Assembly (NCBI GenBank): GCA_023427825.1
Contig: JAEZAI010000107.1
Coordinates: 1 to 15,049, forward strand
Direction: 5' to 3'
Origin: Actinomycetes bacterium
Lineage (GTDB): Bacteria; Actinomycetota; Acidimicrobiia; Acidimicrobiales; Microtrichaceae
DNA length: 15,049 nt
The notes beneath the pieces are model-generated. The model saw only the letters and a list, made by a program, of their open reading frames with translations. It made no database searches and was not told the origin of the DNA. A program made the position numbers and the translations under genes. This document shows positions 1-9,021 of this stretch, piece after piece (position 1 is the first letter of the stretch; each line of letters opens with the position of its first letter).

Positions 1-373
1 AGAGCGGGCCCTTGCCGTCGATCGGCTCGCCGAGCGTGTTGACCACGCGGCCGAGCACGCCGTCGCCGACCGGCACCGAGAGGATCTGGCCGGTGGCCTT
101 GACGGTCTGGCCCTCCTCGATGGAGTCCACCTCGCCGAGCACCACGGCGCCGATCGAGTCCTCGTCCAGGTTCAGGGCCAGGCCGAGCAGGCCGGACTCG
201 AACTCGAGCAGCTCGTTGACCGCCGCGTCGGGCAGACCGGACACGCGGGCGATGCCGTCGCCCACCTCGATGACCCGGCCGACCTGCGTCAGCTCCACGT
301 CGGGCGCGAAGCCCTCCAGGTTCTTCTTGATCGCCGCGGTGATGTCGGCGGTGTTGATCGTGAGCTCAGCCAT
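1..373 (-). CDS. atpA: ATP synthase F1 subunit alpha, N-terminal part (cut by window edge)
   Basis: Only the first 124 codons are present, and the gene runs off the left edge. The alpha subunit forms the alpha3-beta3 head of F1 on the cytoplasmic side and carries the non-catalytic nucleotide sites. The visible part is the N-terminal crown barrel. Recognisable alpha motifs are VGDGIARVSGL near residues 37-47 and ILSVPVGDGVLGRVVNTLGEPIDGKGP near the end of the fragment (motif split as ILSVPVGDG and LGRVVNTLGEPIDGKGP). The P-loop lies beyond the window. The ATG at 371-373 is one base past the atpH stop, so translation is probably coupled. There is no clear ribosome site beyond GAGAGG inside the end of atpH. 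Nothing is broken in the visible part. Confidence 0.98.
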   Translation of the reverse strand, partial: MAELTINTADITAAIKKNLEGFAPDVELTQVGRVIEVGDGIARVSGLPDAAVNELLEFESGLLGLALNLDEDSIGAVVLGEVDSIEEGQTVKATGQILSVPVGDGVLGRVVNTLGEPIDGKGPL

Positions 374-374
374 C

Positions 375-902
375 TCAGAAGGCCTCTCGGAGTTGGTTCA
401 GGCGGGTACGGACGGAGCCGTCGATGACCGAGTCGCCGATCTGGGTGACGATGCCACCCATCACGGTGGGGTCGACGACGTTGCGGACGGTGACGTCGAT
501 GTTGGTGCGGGCCTTGAGGGCCTGCGCCAGCTGCGCGATCTGGGCCTCGGTGAGCGGCACGGCCGAGCGGACCTCGGCGACCGTCTCGCCACGGGCGGCG
601 GCGGCGCGGTTGGCGAGCTCGTCGGCGATGGCCGGGAGGTCACCGATACGACCGGCGGTGACGAGCATGGAGGAGAACGCCACGGTCGTGCGCGTCGCCT
701 TGCCGTCGAGCAGGTCCTCGAGGATCTGGGCCCGACGCTCCACCGGGAGGTGGGTGTCGGCGAGGGTGTTGCGCAGCTCGTCGTTGCTCTGGAGCAGGCG
801 CCCGAGCCGGAACAGCTCGTCGGTCACCTCGGAGGTGCTGCCCTCGGCCACGGCGATGCCGTAGGCGGCATCTGCGTAGGCGGAGATGGTTGCGTCACTC
901 AT
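375..902 (-). CDS. atpH: ATP synthase F1 subunit delta (OSCP-type stator)
   Basis: The 175-residue protein is the usual length for a stand-alone bacterial delta subunit. It sits on top of F1 and joins the alpha N-termini to the peripheral stalk made of the b subunits. The N-terminal half is the helical alpha-binding domain, starting ISAYADAAYGIAVAEG. The C-terminal end carries the family signature GGIVTQIGDSVIDGSVR followed by a helix ending LNQLREAF. The gene lies 79 bases after atpF and one base before atpA. It is a separate gene here, whereas mycobacteria fuse delta to a b-type subunit. The ribosome site before the ATG is weak (ACGGGAAC). Confidence 0.97.
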   Translation of the reverse strand: MSDATISAYADAAYGIAVAEGSTSEVTDELFRLGRLLQSNDELRNTLADTHLPVERRAQILEDLLDGKATRTTVAFSSMLVTAGRIGDLPAIADELANRAAAARGETVAEVRSAVPLTEAQIAQLAQALKARTNIDVTVRNVVDPTVMGGIVTQIGDSVIDGSVRTRLNQLREAF

Positions 903-953
903 GTTCGTCAGTTCCCGTTGCGGTTGATCTGCTCGGTTGGGTTCGTGCGGGAC

Positions 954-974
954 GGGCGCCGGTCACCGACGCCC
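954..974 (-). other. intercistronic hairpin between atpF and atpH
   Basis: Seven bases past the atpF stop, the minus-strand RNA can form a 9-base-pair stem with a UGA loop. The arms are GGGCGUCGG and CCGGCGCCC, with one G-U pair. On the plus strand the same position is a C-A mismatch, so the fold is better in the direction of atp transcription. There is no U-run, so a full terminator is unlikely. It could protect mRNA ends or lower delta and alpha output relative to the membrane subunits. The role is inference. Confidence 0.4.
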
Positions 975-981
975 GGCCGGG

Positions 982-1524
982 TCAGTTCTGCGAACCGACC
1001 TGGCTGATGTACTCGTCGATCAGGCGCTGCTGGGCGGCGTCGTCCAGCGCGCCGGCGCCGCCCACCTCGGCCGCGCCGAGGGCCAGGCGGGAGAGCTCGC
1101 CCGACAGGTCGGCGGTCGCCTGCATGCGGGTGGCGGCCAGGTCGGTCGTCGCACGCTCGCGCAGGGCGACGATCTCCTGGTCGGTGCGGGCCGCGGTGTC
1201 GGTCCCGAGCTGGTCGGCGGCCCGGCGGGCCTCCTCCACGATGCGGGCGGCCTCGGAGTCCGAATCGGCGAGCGCAGCCTTGATCCGGTCTCGTTCGGCC
1301 TCGGCCGCTTCACGTGCGGAGGACGCCTCGCCCAGGCGGTCGGCGACCTTCTCGGTCCGGCTCTTCAGACCGTTCTTCACGAACGGGCCACCGAACTTCA
1401 CCAGCGCGAAGGCGATGATGAGGAAGGCGAGCGTGCCCCAGATGACCTCGTTGATGTCGGCCGGGAGCCACTTGCCGTTGGAGCCCTCTGCAGCGAGGGT
1501 GGTGATCGACTGGAGTGCGTTCAT
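982..1524 (-). CDS. atpF: ATP synthase Fo subunit b (second b-type gene)
   Basis: The 180-residue peripheral-stalk subunit has one N-terminal membrane helix (about residues 27-43, IWGTLAFLIIAFALVKF). A long charged Ala/Glu/Arg-rich coiled coil follows (about 50-150), and the tail is RLIDEYISQVGSQN. It holds the F1 head to subunit a so that rotor torque is not lost. The ATG at 1522-1524 is preceded by GGGAGA at good spacing. An open frame continues further upstream but overlaps the previous gene and is not protein-like. The gene lies 17 bases after the b' gene. The paralogue upstream shares an E-hydrophobic-hydrophobic-WG motif at the helix start and a (V/I)DEY(V/I) tail. By order it corresponds to the b-like half of mycobacterial b-delta, but here it is free-standing. 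Confidence 0.95.
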   Translation of the reverse strand: MNALQSITTLAAEGSNGKWLPADINEVIWGTLAFLIIAFALVKFGGPFVKNGLKSRTEKVADRLGEASSAREAAEAERDRIKAALADSDSEAARIVEEARRAADQLGTDTAARTDQEIVALRERATTDLAATRMQATADLSGELSRLALGAAEVGGAGALDDAAQQRLIDEYISQVGSQN

Positions 1525-1541
1525 GTTCTCGTTCTCCCGGC

Positions 1542-2093
1542 TCAGCTCTTGCCGCCGGAGCGGTTGACGTACTCGTCGACGGCCGCCCGGTGAGAAGCCG
1601 CATCGAGCGGCGCCTGCACGACCTTGGACGCCGCGGAGACCGCGAGGTCGGCGACGTCGCCGGTGAGCTGACCCAGCGCGGCAGCCCGCTCCTGGTCGAG
1701 CTCGGCCATGGCGGCCTGGCGCTCGGCGCCGATCTCCGTCTCGACCGCTGCGACCCGCTGGCTGCGCTGCGCCTCGGCGGCCGCACGGGCCTCCTCCAGC
1801 ACCCGCGACGCCTCGCCCCGGGCCTCGCCGATCGTGGCGTCGTAGTCGCGCCGCACCTGCTCGGCCTGCGCCGACGCGGCCTCGGCCGCCTCGTTGTCGG
1901 CCTGGACCTGGGCGTCGCGCTGCGCCCGGACCCGCAGCAGCGGGGGCAGGCACACGTAGCGCATCAGGATCCAGAGCAGGAAGAAGAAGACCGCGCCCCA
2001 GAAGATCTCACCGATGACGTCGGGGACGACGGGGTTGATCTTCTCGGCACTCTCCGCGGTCTCTGCGGCCAGCACACTCAGTTGAGCGAGCAT
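1542..2093 (-). CDS. ATP synthase Fo subunit b' (first b-type gene)
   Basis: The 183-residue protein has a membrane helix at about 30-52 (IFWGAVFFFLLWILMRYVCLP). A long coiled coil follows that is rich in Ala, Glu, Arg and Gln, with C-terminal AAVDEYVNRSGGKS. It is expected to pair with the product of the next gene as a b-b' heterodimer in the peripheral stalk, as in cyanobacteria and many alpha-proteobacteria. The ATG at 2091-2093 has GGGAG seven bases upstream. The gene sits 62 bases after atpE. Calling this one b' rather than b rests on gene order (c, b', b, delta, alpha). By sequence alone either name would do. It is not shortened as cyanobacterial b' often is. Confidence 0.93.
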   Translation of the reverse strand: MLAQLSVLAAETAESAEKINPVVPDVIGEIFWGAVFFFLLWILMRYVCLPPLLRVRAQRDAQVQADNEAAEAASAQAEQVRRDYDATIGEARGEASRVLEEARAAAEAQRSQRVAAVETEIGAERQAAMAELDQERAAALGQLTGDVADLAVSAASKVVQAPLDAASHRAAVDEYVNRSGGKS

Positions 2094-2155
2094 CGGGTAC
2101 TCCCGTTCCTTGGCTTCGGGTCAGTTCGTTCGTTCGGTCCTGCGGTTCGTCTGGA

Positions 2156-4298
<2,143 letters not shown>

Positions 4299-4371
4299 GA
4301 GGTGGGGCGTTCCGTGGGCTGCCCTCAGGACGCGTCCAACGTCGCTGACGGGTGCTTGTGAAACCTTTCGC

Positions 4372-4400
4372 AATCTACGTGCGGCCTCGCCGGGCCGCAA
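4372..4400 (-). promoter_or_regulatory. predicted promoter of the ATP synthase operon
   Basis: On the minus strand TTGCGG (4395-4400) is followed after exactly 17 bases by TAGATT (4372-4377), a good housekeeping-sigma layout for an actinobacterium. Transcription would start near 4365, giving a leader of about 67 bases before the atpZ-like ATG. The short stretch around the -10 is the most AT-rich part of the spacer. The leader contains the 10-base palindrome GGACGCGTCC (4328-4337), whose meaning is unknown. Confidence 0.55.
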
Positions 4401-4420
4401 ATCCGCCGGGGGCGGCGAGG
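4385..4420. other. inverted repeat overlapping the atp promoter
   Basis: CCTCGCCG at 4385-4392 is matched by CGGCGAGG at 4413-4420, an 8-base inverted repeat around a 20-base centre. It spans the spacer and -35 of the predicted atp promoter. It could be an operator, a second hairpin for upstream transcripts, or chance in GC-rich DNA. Confidence 0.3.
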
Positions 4421-4426
4421 GACGAG

Positions 4427-4455
4427 CCGATCCCCTGCGCGGGCGCAGTGATCGG
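4427..4455 (-). terminator. hairpin terminator after the small membrane-protein gene
   Basis: The arms CCGATC (4427-4432) and GATCGG (4450-4455) enclose an inner stem CTGCGC / GCGCAG with only a small bulge between. This gives about 11-12 pairs. It begins 15 bases past the stop of the gene at 4470-4964 and ends before the atp promoter, so it would separate the two units. No U-run follows, a form common in high-GC bacteria and less certain as a terminator. Confidence 0.5.
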
Positions 4456-4469
4456 CCCAGGAGTGCCGA

Positions 4470-4964
4470 TCAGGGATGGGACGTGGTCGACGGCGAGTAG
4501 GTCGGCGGCACGACCTGCGGGCTCGGGGCCTCGACGGGTCCGGCGGCGCGCTCGATGGCCTCGACGATGCGGTCAGCGTTGGCCCGATCCTCGTAGGCCG
4601 AGCGGATGAGCCAGAACCGCAGGTACCGGGCCAGCGAGTAGCGCACGAACAGCGCGCCGCCCGCGATCACCAGGGCGATGCCCAGGAACGAGCCCTGCGC
4701 CATGTAGGCGCGCTGGTCGGCGGGCGAGTCGCCCATGAGCCCGACCTCGACGGCACCGAAGACGGCGAGCGCCACGCCGACCACCATGAGGATGACGCCG
4801 AGCGCGAGCAGGCGCTTCTCTCCCTCGGCGGAGCCCCCCTTGAGCTTGAGCGAGTCGATCTCCTCGCGGAACTGCGCCACTCGAGCCCCGTCCATGGATG
4901 CGGGGGCACCTGGGGCCGGAGCGCCGGGTGCCGGGGCTGCGGTGCTGGGTTCCTCGATCGTCAT
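4470..4964 (-). CDS. two-helix membrane protein of unknown function
   Basis: I do not recognise a family for this 164-residue protein. It starts with a low-complexity Pro/Ala segment containing a repeated APAPG unit (about 9-22). A charged, probably helical stretch follows (28-50). Two membrane helices lie at about 52-72 and 90-110, and an amphipathic basic segment (ARYLRFWLIRSAYEDRANADR, split as ARYLRFWLIR and SAYEDRANADR) comes next. The tail is Pro/Ser/Thr-rich. Both ends are likely cytoplasmic. The ATG at 4962-4964 has AGAAGGAG eleven bases upstream. It lies 79 bases after livF on the same strand, with a hairpin between, and is followed by a hairpin before the atp promoter. It could be the last gene of the liv unit or stand alone. 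Nothing here ties it to transport chemistry. Confidence 0.8.
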   Translation of the reverse strand: MTIEEPSTAAPAPGAPAPGAPASMDGARVAQFREEIDSLKLKGGSAEGEKRLLALGVILMVVGVALAVFGAVEVGLMGDSPADQRAYMAQGSFLGIALVIAGGALFVRYSLARYLRFWLIRSAYEDRANADRIVEAIERAAGPVEAPSPQVVPPTYSPSTTSHP

Positions 4965-5019
4965 GTCTGGTTCGCTCCTTCTTCGTTCCGTCCGATCCCT
5001 GCGGATCGCGTTCGTCGTG

Positions 5020-5037
5020 GGTCGCCTCCGGGCGACC
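5020..5037 (-). terminator. hairpin just after livF
   Basis: GGTCGCC (5020-5026) and GGCGACC (5031-5037) form a 7-base-pair stem with a 4-base loop, beginning seven bases past the livF stop on the minus strand. A second smaller stem, CGATCC / GGATCG at 4993-5008, follows. There is no U-run. It may end or reduce transcription before the gene at 4470-4964. Confidence 0.42.
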
Positions 5038-5043
5038 GGCCGG

Positions 5044-5741
<698 letters not shown>

Positions 5742-5745
<4 letters not shown>

Positions 5746-6587
5746 GCCGGACCTCCGTGGGCGCTCGTGCCGTTGCCGCTCACGGCGGTCTCGGCCATGG
5801 TCGCGGCGTCGACCAGGTCCTCGTCGCCGGTGGCAGAGCCGAGGTAGGCGGCGAGCACGGCCTCGTTGGAGCGGATCTCCTGCGGCGTGCCGGTGGCGAT
5901 CACCTGGCCGAAGTCGAGCACGGACAGGTGCTCGCAGACCCGCATCACGAGCGAGATGTCGTGCTCGACCAGCAGGATGCCGAGACCGGCCCGCGCCAGG
6001 TCGATGAGGAGCGCACCGAAGTCCACCGTCTCGCGCTCGTCCAGGCCGGACGCCGGTTCGTCGAGCAGCAGCACTCGGGGTCGCGCCGCGAGCGCACGTC
6101 CGAGCTCGACCAGTCGGGCCTGGCCGGTGGGCAGCGAGCCGACGGGCAGCTCGGCCAGCTCGGCGAGCTGGAGGCGCTGCAGGATGAGCTCCACCTCGTC
6201 GGCCGGTGCCAGATCGGCGCCATCGGCCAGGAAGGCGGGCGCCGGGGCACGGCGCCTGGACCAGCCGCGGCGGATCTCCAGGCCCACCCGCACGTTGTCG
6301 CGCACGGTGAGGGAGGAGAACACCTCGAGGCGCTGGAAGGTCCGGCCGATCCCGGCGCGCGCCCGCTGGTGGGTGCTGAGCCGAGAGATGTCCTTGCCGT
6401 CGAGCACCACGGTGCCCGACGTGGGGTGGATCACGCCGCACACGGCGTTGAACGTGGTGGTCTTGCCCGCGCCGTTCGGGCCGATGAGGCCGCAGATGCG
6501 TCCGGGGTCGACCCGCAGCGACACGCCGCCGACGGCCAAGTGGCCGCCGAAGCGGACCGACAGGTCGCGGACCTCGAGCGCGCTCAT
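5742..6587 (-). CDS. livG: HAAT-family ABC transporter ATP-binding protein LivG
   Basis: The 281-residue ATPase partners LivF. Walker A is GPNGAGKT (36-43), the Q-loop glutamine is Q85 in RTFQ, Walker B is VLLLDEPASGLD (172-183), and the switch histidine is H209 in LLVEHD. The signature is LPTGQARLVEL (152-162) rather than LSGGQ or LSYGQ. The last two Ser/Gly positions are therefore altered, as I recall from other actinobacterial LivG proteins. The LivG-type insertion between Q-loop and signature is present but short. About 30 residues after AAYLG (to 250) form an acidic and Gly/Ser tail not needed for the fold. The ATG at 6585-6587 overlaps the permease stop as ATGA. Confidence 0.95.
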
Positions 6588-8956
6588 GCGCCACCCCCGG
6601 CCCCGGCGCCCACGGGTTGCGGCATCTCCGACTCGTCGAGCCCGAGCATGCGGCCGGCGTCCAGCGCGTCGGCGCGGGACAGGGGCCGGTCCAGCCCGAG
6701 CTCGTCGGGCGACGGCGCCTCGGCCTTCTGCATGGCTTCGGGGACCACACCGAGCACCCCGATGGCCACCCGCACGGCCAGGAAGGTGAAGACCCCGATG
6801 GCGAGGAGGCGCCAGCCGTTGGACTCGATGCGGTCCGCCCACGGGAAGAACGCGGCGACGGCCACGGCCAGGAGCAGCCAGATGGCCGCGGCCGCACGCC
6901 GCGGGCGGGGCCCGTCGGGCGTGGAGGGCGCGAACAGGATCGGGCACAGCGGCACGACCGCCACGACGAACACCAGGATCGCTGCGAAGAACGACCACTT
7001 GGTGATGATGTCGGCACGGGTGGCGAGCCACAGCAGGACCGCGCCGGCGCCGGCGACCACGAGCGACGGCACCGACTCCCCGACCGCCCGGTAGCCGGCC
7101 GCCATCTGCGGGGCCGCGCCGTCGGGCTCGCGGCCCAGGCTGATGCCCATCATCCCGGGGGTGAAGCTCAGGACGTCGCGCACCGGCATGGACACGAACC
7201 GGAAGACGCCGATGGCGTTGGCCGCGAACACCGTGGAGGCGATCGGGATGGCGCCGAGCAGCAGGCCGCCGAAGAACGCGCCGGCGACCGACCCGATGCC
7301 GCCGACCACGGCGAGCATGGTGATGGGCAGCGAGTTGGTCAGGCTGAAGTCGTCGGCGATGAACGTGCGGCCGGCCAGCGCGCCGCCCAGGCCGGCGATG
7401 GCCGCGGACAAGGCGAAGACGCCCACCTTGGTGGAGGTGAGGTTGAGCCCGAGCGTGGCGCACGCCACCGGCGAGTCCTTCATGGCCGCCACGCGACGTC
7501 CCCACGCGCTGCGCCGCAGCAGGACCAGGAGGTTGCCGAGCAGGGCGAAGGCGACGGCGAACAGGATCAGCTGCCGGTAGTCGTTGGTGATCTCGAAGCC
7601 GGCGATGTTGAGGCCCGGCACCTGGATGGAGCCGCCGGGCATGACCTCGGCCTGCCCGAAGACCATGGCGGTGCAGAACAGTGCGAAGGCCGCCGTGGCC
7701 AGCGCCAGGTAGATGCCCGACAACCGCAGGGCCGGCAGGGCGACGATCGCCCCGACCACCGCGCAGAGCACGACCGCGATCACGACGCCGACCGGCGAGC
7801 CGGTGGCGCCCCACGTGGCCATGGCCAGCGCACCGATGCCGGTGAACGTCATCTGCGCGAGCGAGATCTGCCCCGCGTAGCCGGTGAGCGGCACCAGCGA
7901 CAGCGTGATCAGCGCGAAGCCGAAGCCCTTGGAGACCAGGTTCAGGTCGGGCCCCGACAGCAGCGAGCCGACCGCAGCGGCGACCAGCACCAGCGCGATG
8001 CCGCCCCAGATCGCGTACGACTGCGACGGCGGCCGCACCGGCGAGCGCGGCCGGCTCACGCCGTGCGCACGGAGCCGGGCCTCGGGCTGCACGAGGATGA
8101 CGACGAACAGCATCACCGCGGGGATGGCGGTGCGCAGGTTCTGGAGGCTGATCGGCCCGAGCGCGTACGACGGGTCGATGTAGCCCGTGGCGTAGGACTC
8201 GGCGAGGCCCAGCACCACCGCGCCCAGGAACGCGCCGGGCAGCGATCGCAGCCGACCGACGACCGCCACCGCGTACGCGTTGATGACGAGCAGCGTGAGG
8301 GTGACCGCGCTCAGGGTCTGCTGGGAGGCGATGAGCACGCCGGACACCGCGGCGAGCCCGGCGCCGAGCGCCCAGGCCAACATGGCCGTGCGTCGGGGCC
8401 GGCCGCGGTTGAGCTGCTGCAGCGCACGGTCGTCGACGATGGCCCGCATGGCCACGCCGAGGCGCGTGCGGCGCAGGACCAGCCGCAGCCCGATAGCCAC
8501 GGCGATCGCGATCGCCATCGTGAGGATGCAGGAGTACGGCACGGCCACGCCCGCGATCTCCACCGTCTTGCCGGCGAAGAACGGCGGCACCGGTCGGGCC
8601 ACGTCGGGCGGCCAGATCACGTTGGCGATCCCGAGCAACGCCACCATGAGGCTGACCGTCACGACGATCTTGACCACCTCGGACGCGCCCTCGATCCCGC
8701 GCATGATCCCGCGCTCGACCGCTGCGCCGAACAACGGCGCCATCACGAACACCACGAGGATCACCGAGGGGACGACCGGGACGCCCCACCCCTGGTTCAC
8801 CTGCCAGTAGGCGAACGCCGCCAGCATCCCGAACGCACCGTGGGCGAAGTTGAAGATGCCCGAGGTGGTGTAGGTGACCACGAGGCCGGAGGCCGCGATG
8901 GCGTAGATGGCAGCGGTCGACAGACCGGCGATGGTGAACGTCAGGAACTTGTCCAA
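6584..8956 (-). CDS. fused LivH-LivM branched-chain amino acid-type permease with C-terminal membrane extension
   Basis: This single 790-residue chain carries both halves of the transporter channel. Residues 1-295 are LivH-like, with GIFNFAHGAFGMLAAFAYW at 33-51 and a cytoplasmic coupling loop at about 161-190. Residues 315-610 are LivM-like, with GYAGQISLAQMTFTGIG at 359-375, LRLSGIYLALAT and a second coupling loop at about 480-505. The short Pro/Arg-rich linker is at 296-312. Residues 625-790 add about four more helices (631-647, 655-676, 688-704, 716-737) and an acidic cytoplasmic tail, absent from plain LivM. I place the start at the TTG at 8954-8956, preceded by GAGGAG. No ATG fits the LivH N-terminus. 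Gene order is binding protein, this gene, livG, livF. Confidence 0.92.
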   Translation of the reverse strand: MDKFLTFTIAGLSTAAIYAIAASGLVVTYTTSGIFNFAHGAFGMLAAFAYWQVNQGWGVPVVPSVILVVFVMAPLFGAAVERGIMRGIEGASEVVKIVVTVSLMVALLGIANVIWPPDVARPVPPFFAGKTVEIAGVAVPYSCILTMAIAIAVAIGLRLVLRRTRLGVAMRAIVDDRALQQLNRGRPRRTAMLAWALGAGLAAVSGVLIASQQTLSAVTLTLLVINAYAVAVVGRLRSLPGAFLGAVVLGLAESYATGYIDPSYALGPISLQNLRTAIPAVMLFVVILVQPEARLRAHGVSRPRSPVRPPSQSYAIWGGIALVLVAAAVGSLLSGPDLNLVSKGFGFALITLSLVPLTGYAGQISLAQMTFTGIGALAMATWGATGSPVGVVIAVVLCAVVGAIVALPALRLSGIYLALATAAFALFCTAMVFGQAEVMPGGSIQVPGLNIAGFEITNDYRQLILFAVAFALLGNLLVLLRRSAWGRRVAAMKDSPVACATLGLNLTSTKVGVFALSAAIAGLGGALAGRTFIADDFSLTNSLPITMLAVVGGIGSVAGAFFGGLLLGAIPIASTVFAANAIGVFRFVSMPVRDVLSFTPGMMGISLGREPDGAAPQMAAGYRAVGESVPSLVVAGAGAVLLWLATRADIITKWSFFAAILVFVVAVVPLCPILFAPSTPDGPRPRRAAAAIWLLLAVAVAAFFPWADRIESNGWRLLAIGVFTFLAVRVAIGVLGVVPEAMQKAEAPSPDELGLDRPLSRADALDAGRMLGLDESEMPQPVGAGAGGGA

Positions 8957-9002
8957 CTCAGCTCCTCGCGGGGTCGAGCGGTCTCGGCGTGGTCACGGTG
9001 AC

Positions 9003-9021
9003 GGCCGACCTCAGATCGGCC
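9003..9021 (-). other. hairpin at the end of the binding-protein gene
   Basis: GGCCGA (9003-9008) and TCGGCC (9016-9021) pair around the stop codon at 9011-9013. A second small stem, GTCAC-G-GTGAC, follows at 8992-9002 in the 54-base gap before the permease. Such hairpins often leave the binding protein more abundant than the membrane parts. No U-run is present, so read-through into the permease is expected. Confidence 0.4.

Noticed and set aside
12..1007. Long plus-strand open frame opposite atpA and atpH
   Set aside because: It is the complement of well-conserved ATP synthase genes. The translation is low-complexity with no recognisable domain, as expected of shadow frames in GC-rich DNA.
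2119..2135. Short GTTC repeats in the atpE-b' gap
   Set aside because: Three copies of a 4-base unit are within chance and show no structure.
4328..4337. Palindrome GGACGCGTCC in the atp leader
   Set aside because: Ten bases of GC-rich symmetry with no spacer is weak on its own. It is mentioned with the promoter but not claimed as a site.
6617..9001. 794-codon plus-strand open frame rich in Asp, His, Gly and Glu
   Set aside because: It lies opposite the LivHM permease, which has clear family motifs and membrane helices. The reverse frame has only biased composition and no ribosome site.
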